The position numbers were made by a program, and so were the translations under genes. Below, one piece after another: positions 45,579-52,973 of a stretch of 64,000 bases of DNA (position 1 is the stretch's first letter; every line of letters starts with the position of its first letter). The notes under the pieces are model-generated. The model made no database searches. It saw only the letters and a list, made by a program, of their open reading frames with translations, and had not been told where the DNA came from. Source of the DNA: Fodinibius salipaludis (GTDB lineage Bacteria > Bacteroidota > Rhodothermia > Balneolales > Balneolaceae); NCBI RefSeq assembly GCF_002287075.1, contig NZ_NSKE01000010.1:1-64000 (forward strand), read 5' to 3'.

Positions 45579-47939
45579 ATGGATTTTCAATCATTTCTTT
45601 TTATTCGCCTGTTAAAAAAGGGACTTTTTCTTCTATTTATCCCATTCTTAAGCTTCTTACTATTTTTGGGAAGTTTTGGTATTGCCTCAGGGCAAACTTA
45701 TCTCGACCCAGAAAGCCCTATAAAGGAACGTGTAGATGATCTACTCGCTCGCATGACTATTGAAGAGAAGGTAGGTCAAATGACCCAGCTCAACATCACA
45801 CTTATTAATGAAACCGGCGATCAGAGTGATGTGAACTTAGTTCCTGAAAAAGCTAAAGAGCTATTAACCAATCATCATATTGGCTCCTTCCTCAATGGTG
45901 AAGCTGTACCACCGGAGCAATGGCTTAAATATACGCAGGAACTCCAAAAAATAGCGGTGGAAGAAACAAGGTTGGGCATTCCCATTATTTATGGTATCGA
46001 CCACATACACGGAGCCAGCTATATACAAAACAGTACAATTTTTCCACATAATATAAATATTGGAGCTACTTTTAATACCGAAAACTCATTCCAAAACGGT
46101 CGTATTACAGCTCTTGAATCTGCTCCGTTGGGACATACCTGGAACTTTTCCCCGGTATTAGATCTCGGACAAAATCCATACTGGCCCAGACAATACGAAA
46201 CATTTGGCGAAGATCCCTACTTGGCTTCTGAACTTGGAACAGCCTATGTGGATGGATATCAACAGGAACCTGGGGATATTGCCCCTTATGGACTTGCTGC
46301 AACTGCCAAGCATTTCCTTGGATATTCTGTCCCCCGATCGGGCTGGGATCGTACCCCGGTAGATCTTTCCATGCAGACCATCCATGAATTCCATCGACCG
46401 TCTTTTCAAGCGGCCATCGATGCAGGAATTAAAACAATAATGGTTAACAGTTCAGAAATAAATGGGATACCAGTCCACAACTCTAAACAACTCCTGAGTG
46501 ATTTACTTCGAGAAGAAATGGGATTTGAAGGAATCGTATTAACTGACTGGGAAGATATCGGTAAACTTGTCAATTATCATAAAACAGCACGAAATTATGA
46601 TGAAGCCACTTACCAGGCTGTTGAAGCGGGAATCGATATGAGCATGACTCCACAGTCGCTGGAATTCAATGAAAGCCTCTTAAAGTTGGTTAAGGATGGA
46701 CGAATCAGTGAGGAACGCCTGGATGAATCCGTCCGCCGTATCCTAAAACTTAAATTTGAGTTGGGATTATTTGAGCATCCGTACCCATCCGGTGAAGATT
46801 TGGATCAGATTGGAATTGATTCTCATAAGAAAAAAGCACTCCAGGCTGCCCGGGAATCAATGGTACTTCTCAAAAATGCTGATAATACCCTGCCCTTTTC
46901 AAAGGAATTGGATCAAATTTTAGTTGTCGGCCCTTCTGCCAAGAGCAAAAGGAATCTTTCCGGAGGGTGGACATTAGCATGGCAAGGCTCTTCGGAAGAT
47001 CGTTACCCCGAATCAATGAAGACGATAAGTGAGGCTATTGCAGACAAGTTCTCTGACACCCAGGTTGTCAGCATTGATTCAATCGGGCCGGAAAACTCTG
47101 ATCGTAGATCTCATTTTAATGAAGCCTTAAATAATTCCGATGCGGTTATCATTGCAGCCGGAGAAGAACCTTACACAGAATATGTGGGTAACATAACTAA
47201 CCTTGAACTACCAGAAGATCAATTGGATTTAATTCGAGCTGTAAATCAGTCTGGCAAACCTACTGCTCTTGTATTGGTTGAGGGACGTCCCCGTGTTATT
47301 ACTGATATTGTGGATGAAACGGAAGCCATTGTTTGGGCCGGACTACCCGGCTTTGAGGGTGCCGAAGCTATTGCTGATGTCATAAGCGGTGATTACAATC
47401 CCAGTGGCAAACTCCCCTTCTCGTATCCACAATTTACAGGTCATTTTGTGCCTTACAATCATAAATCAAGTGCTGTATATTATTTTGATCCCGATGTTGC
47501 CAATAACATCGAACAGGCTAATAAGACAACGGCCCAATGGAATTTTGGACACGGTCTTAGCTATACGGACTTTTCTTATGATGAGTTATCAATTAGCGAC
47601 ACCACCTTGACCGATAATCAACAAATAACAGCTACGACAACAGTAACTAATTCCGGAGATAGAGCCGGGACTGAAATAGTGCTCTGGTATATAACTGATG
47701 AAGTGGGTCGTATTACGAGACCAGTAAAAGAATTAGTCCATTTTAAACGAATACAGCTGGAACCCGGAGAGCAGCAACAAGTAACATTCAAAATCAATCC
47801 CAAGAATCATTTAGGATATCCCGATTTTGAAGGAAAAAATATTCTTGAGGAAGGATATTTTACTATCCACGTGGGCTCCCAAAATGCTCGCTTTTATTTA
47901 CAAAGTGATTCGCCCACTATTAACTTGCAGTCAAAATAA
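45579..47939 (+). CDS. GH3 beta-glucosidase, exported
   Basis: From ATG 45579 the protein has 786 residues; a TTG at 45510 would only add a hydrophobic stretch inside the inverted repeat. A long signal peptide (ending IASGQ) precedes the GH3 N-terminal barrel (YGIDHIHGASY, AKHFLGY), the nucleophile Asp323 in GIVLTDWEDIG, the C-terminal sandwich (VVGPSAKSKRNLSGGWT) and a fibronectin-III-like domain at the end. It should release glucose from short beta-glucans in the periplasm. It is divergent from the sigma-FecR-SusCD block. Confidence 0.92.
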   Translation: MDFQSFLFIRLLKKGLFLLFIPFLSFLLFLGSFGIASGQTYLDPESPIKERVDDLLARMTIEEKVGQMTQLNITLINETGDQSDVNLVPEKAKELLTNHHIGSFLNGEAVPPEQWLKYTQELQKIAVEETRLGIPIIYGIDHIHGASYIQNSTIFPHNINIGATFNTENSFQNGRITALESAPLGHTWNFSPVLDLGQNPYWPRQYETFGEDPYLASELGTAYVDGYQQEPGDIAPYGLAATAKHFLGYSVPRSGWDRTPVDLSMQTIHEFHRPSFQAAIDAGIKTIMVNSSEINGIPVHNSKQLLSDLLREEMGFEGIVLTDWEDIGKLVNYHKTARNYDEATYQAVEAGIDMSMTPQSLEFNESLLKLVKDGRISEERLDESVRRILKLKFELGLFEHPYPSGEDLDQIGIDSHKKKALQAARESMVLLKNADNTLPFSKELDQILVVGPSAKSKRNLSGGWTLAWQGSSEDRYPESMKTISEAIADKFSDTQVVSIDSIGPENSDRRSHFNEALNNSDAVIIAAGEEPYTEYVGNITNLELPEDQLDLIRAVNQSGKPTALVLVEGRPRVITDIVDETEAIVWAGLPGFEGAEAIADVISGDYNPSGKLPFSYPQFTGHFVPYNHKSSAVYYFDPDVANNIEQANKTTAQWNFGHGLSYTDFSYDELSISDTTLTDNQQITATTTVTNSGDRAGTEIVLWYITDEVGRITRPVKELVHFKRIQLEPGEQQQVTFKINPKNHLGYPDFEGKNILEEGYFTIHVGSQNARFYLQSDSPTINLQSK

Positions 47940-47965
47940 TCCTTCAATATCGGCAGTTTAAATTC

Positions 47966-48009
47966 AAAAAGCCCTGAACTTGATTAAAGTTCAGGGCTTT
48001 TGCTTTTTC
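47966..48009. terminator. Bidirectional terminator between the GH3 and folE2 genes
   Basis: A perfect 14-bp stem (47968-47981 with 47987-48000) has A-runs and T-runs on its flanks, so it can stop transcription from both convergent genes. Confidence 0.9.
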
Positions 48010-48025
48010 CAATAATTATCGAGTT

Positions 48026-48925
48026 TTACCGCAAACCGTTCTTAACCCCTTTACAAATTCGGCTTACCGCATCATGGCTGTGAAGACTTTCCATATGCGT
48101 ACAGCGAATTACAAAATCATGGATACGGCCCTCATCATTCAATTGCTCATATAACAATCGCGCAGCATCTTCCACAAATTTTTGATAAGCACCATTCATC
48201 TCTGCAAACGCCTGCTCATCTTCTCGCTTGACCATTACCTGCGTTTCCGTCATAAGTGCTTCCCGGCAATGGTTTACTAAATCTTCGACAAAGATTTCTT
48301 CATTAAGCTCAACGGTTAAGTTCGCAATACTACGTTGACTATGGGGAATACTTGCAACTTCCCTCGTTTCACGCGCATGCTCTGATAATTCATAAGAGCA
48401 CGGACACGCACTGCTGTATTCAAAATCCAGATGCATGAACTTGCGAAATTGTCCATCCGCATCCATCGTACCTTCAATAGAAACTGTGTAATATTGATAG
48501 CCTTCCAATCCCGACCGTAAACTTTCTTGCTTAATCGGATAATTAAATGAAAGTCGCAGATATGCCGTTTGCGTATTAAGCTCCTCTCGATAGGTTTTTA
48601 ATATTTCTTCTAATTTATCGGGATGGAAAACGTCATCCTCAAAATTATAAAAGGATCGCATAATACGACTCATGTTGATCCCTTTCTTCCCGGCTTCCAG
48701 TCCCACATAACCATCTACTGAAGTTTCCAGTGTAAGCAGTTCTCCATCGGGACGAGGATACTTCAGGGGCAGTTTAAAGTTTGATATTCCAACCTGCTGG
48801 ATAGGTACATCAGCCCCTTCAATTAATGAAGCCGGACCATTTTGCAAATCGGGTAAGCTGGCCTTGTAGTCGTCCGAAACGGTAAATGTGGGATCGTAAT
48901 GTCGTTTCAATTTTGTAGAAATCAT
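48026..48925 (-). CDS. folE2: GTP cyclohydrolase FolE2
   Basis: The 299-residue protein matches the FolE2 (type IB) cyclohydrolase: MHLDFEYSSACPCSYELSEHARE carries the family Cys-Pro-Cys and His region, and FNYPIKQESLRSGLEGYQYY is typical. It converts GTP to dihydroneopterin triphosphate, using a metal other than zinc when zinc is scarce. The PTPS/QueD-family gene lies 26 bp upstream, so both act early in pterin, folate or queuosine supply. Confidence 0.92.
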   Translation of the reverse strand: MISTKLKRHYDPTFTVSDDYKASLPDLQNGPASLIEGADVPIQQVGISNFKLPLKYPRPDGELLTLETSVDGYVGLEAGKKGINMSRIMRSFYNFEDDVFHPDKLEEILKTYREELNTQTAYLRLSFNYPIKQESLRSGLEGYQYYTVSIEGTMDADGQFRKFMHLDFEYSSACPCSYELSEHARETREVASIPHSQRSIANLTVELNEEIFVEDLVNHCREALMTETQVMVKREDEQAFAEMNGAYQKFVEDAARLLYEQLNDEGRIHDFVIRCTHMESLHSHDAVSRICKGVKNGLR

Positions 48926-48951
48926 TCGTTAAAACTGCAATTTATTGGAAG

Positions 48952-49404
48952 TTAATCGAGCGTGGGTATCTCTTTTTCTAAGAGATATGGACAATATTTG
49001 GCCGAATTTCGTTCAGTTTCCTGAAGCTCAATCGAATACAAAAATCCTCGCTGGTTCGTAGCGTTACGAATAGGATCTTCGAGCTCCTTAAAAAAAGCCT
49101 GTACTAAATTTTCTGTTGATGGCATTATTCCATCCAAAAAAGGCACATCGAGATTTAGATTTTTATGATCACATTTCTCAACGATACGCGACTCTATTAT
49201 TGTCTTTAGCTCCGATAAATCAATAACATAACCGGTTTCCGGATTCTGTTTACCGGCTACCGTTACTTTCAACACGTAATTATGCCCATGCCAGTTTTCG
49301 TGGTTACATTTCCCAAAGATTTGCTTATTCCATTTATCAGATTTCTCAGGATTATGCAAACGATGGGCAGCGTTAAAATGAGCTCGCCTTGTGACAAAAA
49401 CCAA
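48952..49404 (-). CDS. 6-pyruvoyl/6-carboxytetrahydropterin synthase family protein (PTPS/QueD)
   Basis: The 150-residue protein starts at TTG 49404 (no in-frame ATG before a stop). The zinc ligands are in AAHRLHN and HGH (39-41). The catalytic region reads C33-N-H-E36-N-W-HGH, which fits both the CX5HGH pattern of tetrahydrobiopterin PTPS and the EX2HGH pattern of the PTPS-III folate-bypass group. DHKNLNLDV is also conserved. It may feed folate (FolB bypass), queuosine or a biopterin; the pairing with FolE2 cannot settle which. Confidence 0.85.
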   Translation of the reverse strand: MVFVTRRAHFNAAHRLHNPEKSDKWNKQIFGKCNHENWHGHNYVLKVTVAGKQNPETGYVIDLSELKTIIESRIVEKCDHKNLNLDVPFLDGIMPSTENLVQAFFKELEDPIRNATNQRGFLYSIELQETERNSAKYCPYLLEKEIPTLD

Positions 49405-49557
49405 ATCAGTAGGGTTTATGATTTATCGAATTCAAATATTGACCTTTTATAACGCTGATTAAATATAGAGGGTTCCAAAATCATAACCCGAAGTTATCAG
49501 CTTCTGCCATTATTATCAAATTACGGCTACTCTTGAATTTCTTATGCTAACTGTACG

Positions 49558-50637
49558 TTATTCCCCTTTTTGTAATCCTATATTAGGATTAGATTTATAG
49601 TATTTATCTTTCAGCCAAAAAGCTACATTTACCAAAAGAATCAATGCCGGAACCTCAATAAGTGGACCAACAACTCCCGCAAATGCTTGTCCGCTGTTAA
49701 GTCCAAACACTGCAATGGCAACGGCAATAGCGAGCTCAAAGTTATTACCAGCAGCAGTAAACGAAATGGAAGCATTTTTGTCGTATTCAGCTCCCATCAT
49801 TTTGCTCACAGCAAAACCGATAAAAAACATAACTACAAAATAGATTAACAACGGTACGGCAATGCGAACAACATCCAGCGGAATTTGAACAATGAGTTCT
49901 CCCTTAAGACTGAACATCACCACAATGGTAAACAGCAATGCAATAAGGGTTATTGGTGAAATAGCCGGTAAAAATTTCTCCTCATACCATTCCTTACTTT
50001 TTAAACGGATTAATCCAAAACGACTGAGCATTCCGGCTAAAAATGGAATACCCAGGTAAATAGCCACACTTTCGGCTACGGTATAAATGGAGATATCAAC
50101 AATGGCTCCCTCAAATCCAAAGAGCGGGGGGAGCTTAGTAATAAAGATCCAGGCATAAAAGCTATAGGCAAACACTTGGAAAACGCTGTTAAGCGCTACC
50201 AGTCCGGCACCGTACTCACTACTCCCCTCAGCCAAATCGTTCCAGACCAACACCATGGCAATACATCTGGCCAATCCGATGAGAATTAATCCCACCATAT
50301 ATTCAGGATAATCCTGCAAAAAGATAACAGCCAGCGCAAACATCAATACCGGTCCAATAATCCAGTTAAGCACCAGCGAAATACTTAGTACTTTTACATC
50401 CCTAAAAACCTTTGGAAGCAGTTTATAATCTACTTTAGCCAGCGGAGGATACATCATTAAAATCAGCCCAATAGCAATGGGAATATTGGTAGATCCACTA
50501 CTGAATGAATTAATGAACTCGGATGTAGATGGAATAAAATAACTGATAGCCACTCCAATAGTCATAGCTACAAAAATCCACAGTGTTAAGTAGCGATCAA
50601 GGAAACTCATCTTTTTCGTTGGTGCGGGTGTACTCAT
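49558..50637 (-). CDS. acr3: Arsenite efflux transporter, ACR3 family
   Basis: The 359-residue protein has ten predicted spans. The span-4 signature [16 protein letters not shown] with its conserved Cys and the [12 protein letters not shown] block are typical of ACR3. It exports arsenite, possibly also antimonite, from the cytoplasm. It is the last gene of the arsenic cluster, 31 bp after the arsenate reductase. Confidence 0.93.
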   Translation of the reverse strand: MSTPAPTKKMSFLDRYLTLWIFVAMTIGVAISYFIPSTSEFINSFSSGSTNIPIAIGLILMMYPPLAKVDYKLLPKVFRDVKVLSISLVLNWIIGPVLMFALAVIFLQDYPEYMVGLILIGLARCIAMVLVWNDLAEGSSEYGAGLVALNSVFQVFAYSFYAWIFITKLPPLFGFEGAIVDISIYTVAESVAIYLGIPFLAGMLSRFGLIRLKSKEWYEEKFLPAISPITLIALLFTIVVMFSLKGELIVQIPLDVVRIAVPLLIYFVVMFFIGFAVSKMMGAEYDKNASISFTAAGNNFELAIAVAIAVFGLNSGQAFAGVVGPLIEVPALILLVNVAFWLKDKYYKSNPNIGLQKGE

Positions 50638-50668
50638 TTTATTCTTTTAATAAGACTTGTTGTGAAAT

Positions 50669-51265
50669 TTATACTTGGGACATCAGATAATACATCTCAG
50701 TAGCAATTTGTCGGCATCGCTCGTCATACGTCGCTTTTTCCTGAGGCGTACCATCTGATTCTTTGGAATCAACATAAGGAATAGAAAATCGTTTTTCGGC
50801 CCCGGGAACCACCGGACAGTTTTCATCAGCATCGGAACAGGTCATAATAGCTGCAAAGTCTTTCTGCGGATTATAGGTGTCATCGAATGTTTTAGAAAAG
50901 CAGATCAACGGTTTTTCATTCTCATCAAAAAATATTTTGTAGCGAGGATTATTTCCGTCAGGTTTTTCTACCACAAACCCTGCTCGTTTTATAGCCGCAA
51001 CAGCCCGTGAATTAAAAGCCGTGGCTTCTGTACCCCCGGAATACGTCTCTAAATTAGCTACTCCCAGGTATTCAGCCATTACTTTCGCCCAAATTTGGCA
51101 GAGATGACTTCGTCGGCTGTTATGCGTACATATGAAGGTAAGCTTTGCCTCCCCTTTTTCTCTGATATAATTAGCTATGTTATTTAGCTGATCTATACGA
51201 CCTTCAGAAATTTCTGCTGGTGTCCTTTTAACATTTTGGATGTATGAACTTAGTTCGGAATACAT
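50669..51265 (-). CDS. arsC: Arsenate reductase of the low-molecular-weight phosphatase type
   Basis: From ATG 51265 the protein has 198 residues; an ATG eight codons earlier is possible. The P-loop CTHNSRRS has the phosphatase-like Cys-X5-Arg pattern, and TCSDADENCPVVPGA with two Cys follows at the C-terminal half. This is the thioredoxin-dependent LMW-PTP-like class common in Bacteroidota. It reduces arsenate to arsenite for Acr3 or ArsM. Confidence 0.88.
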   Translation of the reverse strand: MYSELSSYIQNVKRTPAEISEGRIDQLNNIANYIREKGEAKLTFICTHNSRRSHLCQIWAKVMAEYLGVANLETYSGGTEATAFNSRAVAAIKRAGFVVEKPDGNNPRYKIFFDENEKPLICFSKTFDDTYNPQKDFAAIMTCSDADENCPVVPGAEKRFSIPYVDSKESDGTPQEKATYDERCRQIATEMYYLMSQV

Positions 51266-51357
51266 ATTAGTAATTATTATTCGTCTCATCGCTAATCATC
51301 AGGATGAGATATTTTCTATCTGGTTGCAATGCTCAACGTTGCAATCCGTATTTTCTT

Positions 51358-51382
51358 CGTTCCGACGCGGAGCATCGGAACG
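51358..51382. repeat. REP-like palindrome
   Basis: CGTTCCGA (51358-51365) and TCGGAACG (51375-51382) flank a GC-rich nine-base centre. Palindromes of this CGTTCC...GGAACG type recur in many bacteria as REP elements moved by RAYT transposases (recollection). Only this copy lies in the window. Confidence 0.55.
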
Positions 51383-51515
51383 AGATTAATCAACCTCCAT
51401 AAATTCCTCTTCTCCCGCCGAATCGATCGGGGCACAAAGAAAATCAGGATACATCTAAAATATATTATTGTGGAGCCCCCTCGTGGTATGTCTCAAAGTG
51501 TTTTTAACAAATTGG

Positions 51516-51549
51516 ATTGCAGTAAAGTATGGGCATACTTTACTGCAAT
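51516..51549. repeat. Perfect 16-bp inverted repeat after arsM
   Basis: ATTGCAGTAAAGTATG and its exact complement are separated by two G. It lies 23-56 bases past the arsM stop. No T-run follows on the minus strand, so it is not a classical terminator; it could be a protein-binding site or an mRNA-end stabiliser. Confidence 0.65.
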
Positions 51550-51571
51550 TTGGAAAAATCCTTATTGGCTT

Positions 51572-52477
51572 TCAACAGCACCCTGATCCCGGTGTACATG
51601 CAGGCCCTTCATCAATCATTTCAATTTCCTGCTCATCAATATTGCTATCGGATTCATTACCAGGCTTTTGGGCAAAAACCGTAATACTGTAAATACCGGT
51701 ATCCCCATTTTTAAATGCATCTATTTCCTCTTCTGATAAATATTTAGCCAAAATGTCGTCGGGAATGGTGATCGTCTTTTCTTTTTGGATGGTGATATTC
51801 TCAAATCCAAGTTCTGTAATATGTCCCATATATTTCTCTTTCTGGATAGCTCCCGCCACACATCCCGCATACATTTCAGCATCTTTGTGCAGGGCATCAG
51901 GAAGATCACCTACCAGCACAATATCCGAAATACTAAAATGCCCACCAGGTTTTAGCGTGCGAAAAATTTCAGAAAAGACTTTAGGTTTATCGGGCACAAG
52001 ATTGAGGACACAATTACTGACAATTACATCGGCCATGTCATCCGAAACGGGCATGTCTTCAATATCCCCATACCGAAATTCGACGTTATTAAAGCCAAGT
52101 TTATCGGCATTTTTACGGGCTTTGGCAATCATCGGCTGGGCAAAATCAATGCCGATCACCTTCCCTTCTTTTCCTGTTTCGTGTCGGGCTACAAAACAAT
52201 CGTTACCGGCTCCCGATCCAAGATCAATAACTGTGTCTCCTTTTTTTATTTTAGCAAACTGGGTAGGCAGACCGCATCCAAGTCCCAGATCGGCATCGGA
52301 ATTATAGCCTTCGACTTCGCTATAATCATCAGTCATGATGTTGTATACTTCATCAGAACTTTCCCCTGCTCCGCAACAAGAACTGGCGTTGTATTCTGAT
52401 GATTGTTCGCTAATTTGGCTATACTTTTCTTTGACTGTTTGTTTTAGTTCTTCAGCAGTTTTTTCTTTTGTACTCAT
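51572..52477 (-). CDS. arsM: Arsenite methyltransferase
   Basis: The 301-residue protein has a SAM-binding fold (VIDLGSGAGNDCFVA) and the arsenic Cys set: SCCGAG near the start, GLGCGLPT, VSNCVLNLVPDK and YAGCVAGA, ending ACTPGSGCC. The Cys in the latter motifs bind As(III). It methylates arsenite to mono- to trimethylated forms, volatile or less toxic. It starts 1 bp after the arsR stop. Confidence 0.93.
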   Translation of the reverse strand: MSTKEKTAEELKQTVKEKYSQISEQSSEYNASSCCGAGESSDEVYNIMTDDYSEVEGYNSDADLGLGCGLPTQFAKIKKGDTVIDLGSGAGNDCFVARHETGKEGKVIGIDFAQPMIAKARKNADKLGFNNVEFRYGDIEDMPVSDDMADVIVSNCVLNLVPDKPKVFSEIFRTLKPGGHFSISDIVLVGDLPDALHKDAEMYAGCVAGAIQKEKYMGHITELGFENITIQKEKTITIPDDILAKYLSEEEIDAFKNGDTGIYSITVFAQKPGNESDSNIDEQEIEMIDEGPACTPGSGCC

Positions 52478-52478
52478 A

Positions 52479-52814
52479 TCAGCAGCAATTTCCTTGGGTT
52501 GCAGTTGTAAGATTTGTTAAAAGAGGTGTTAAAAGTTCTTCCATCTCTGCTATGCCCTCTTCATCAAGACAGTAGCAAGTCCGTACGCCATCAATTTCTC
52601 CTTTAATGATGCCGGCCTTTTTAAGTGCCTTCAAATGTTGCGACACCGTAGATTGGGCCAGTGGCAACTCATTGGTAATATCTCCACAAATACAGGTTTC
52701 ACGCTCTGCGAGCAATTCAATAATAGCAACACGTGCCGGGTGTCCAAGTGCTTTCATCAGCTCGGCGGTGCGTTTTTGGGATGTATTAAATAATTTTGCT
52801 TTGGTAATTGCCAT
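52479..52814 (-). CDS. arsR: ArsR/SmtB-family arsenic-responsive repressor
   Basis: The 111-residue winged-helix protein has the recognition helix LPLAQSTVSQHLKALKKAG. Cys41 and Cys43 in ETCICGDI match the arsenite-sensing CxC site of ArsR repressors; further Cys occur in RTCYCLDE and the terminal CC. It should leave its operator when As(III) binds, releasing the arsRM and probably arsC-acr3 genes. Confidence 0.93.
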   Translation of the reverse strand: MAITKAKLFNTSQKRTAELMKALGHPARVAIIELLAERETCICGDITNELPLAQSTVSQHLKALKKAGIIKGEIDGVRTCYCLDEEGIAEMEELLTPLLTNLTTATQGNCC

Positions 52815-52827
52815 ATCATTATCGCTT

Positions 52828-52843
52828 ATCGTAAATTTACGAT
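52828..52843. promoter_or_regulatory. Predicted ArsR operator
   Basis: ATCGTAAATTTACGAT is a perfect 16-bp palindrome 13 bases ahead of the arsR start codon, of the kind bound by ArsR/SmtB dimers. AT-rich sequence upstream (52844-52880) should hold the promoter. Confidence 0.8.
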
Positions 52844-52887
52844 TAAATTACGTTTTTTGTACTAATATTTCAAAGATAATTTTGCTC

Positions 52888-52924
52888 AAAAATAAAAAGG
52901 AGGCCCCGAATCAACGGAACCTCC
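52888..52924 (-). terminator. Rho-independent terminator after the TonB-dependent receptor
   Basis: On the minus strand GGAGGTTCCG and CGGGGCCTCC pair over ten positions, using two G-U pairs that are clashes on the plus strand, and are followed by T-rich sequence. A second hairpin CTCACAT-5-ATGTGAG (52940-52958) lies between it and the stop codon. Confidence 0.85.
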
Positions 52925-52973
52925 CTGTGATCAGCACACCTCACATATAGCATGTGAGATATTCTTAAAAGTA

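Larger units (their letters stand above)
51290..51571. other. Repeat-rich 282-base gap between arsM and arsC
   Basis: No gene is evident. The gap contains two direct copies of GTTGCAAT (51323-51330, 51338-51345), a REP-like palindrome CGTTCCGA-9-TCGGAACG (51358-51382) and a perfect 16-bp inverted repeat (51516-51531 with 51534-51549). It splits an otherwise compact operon. Confidence 0.65.

Noticed and set aside
51329-51692. Plus-strand frames in the arsM-arsC gap
   Set aside because: They run through palindromes and into arsM antisense, with no domain or start context.
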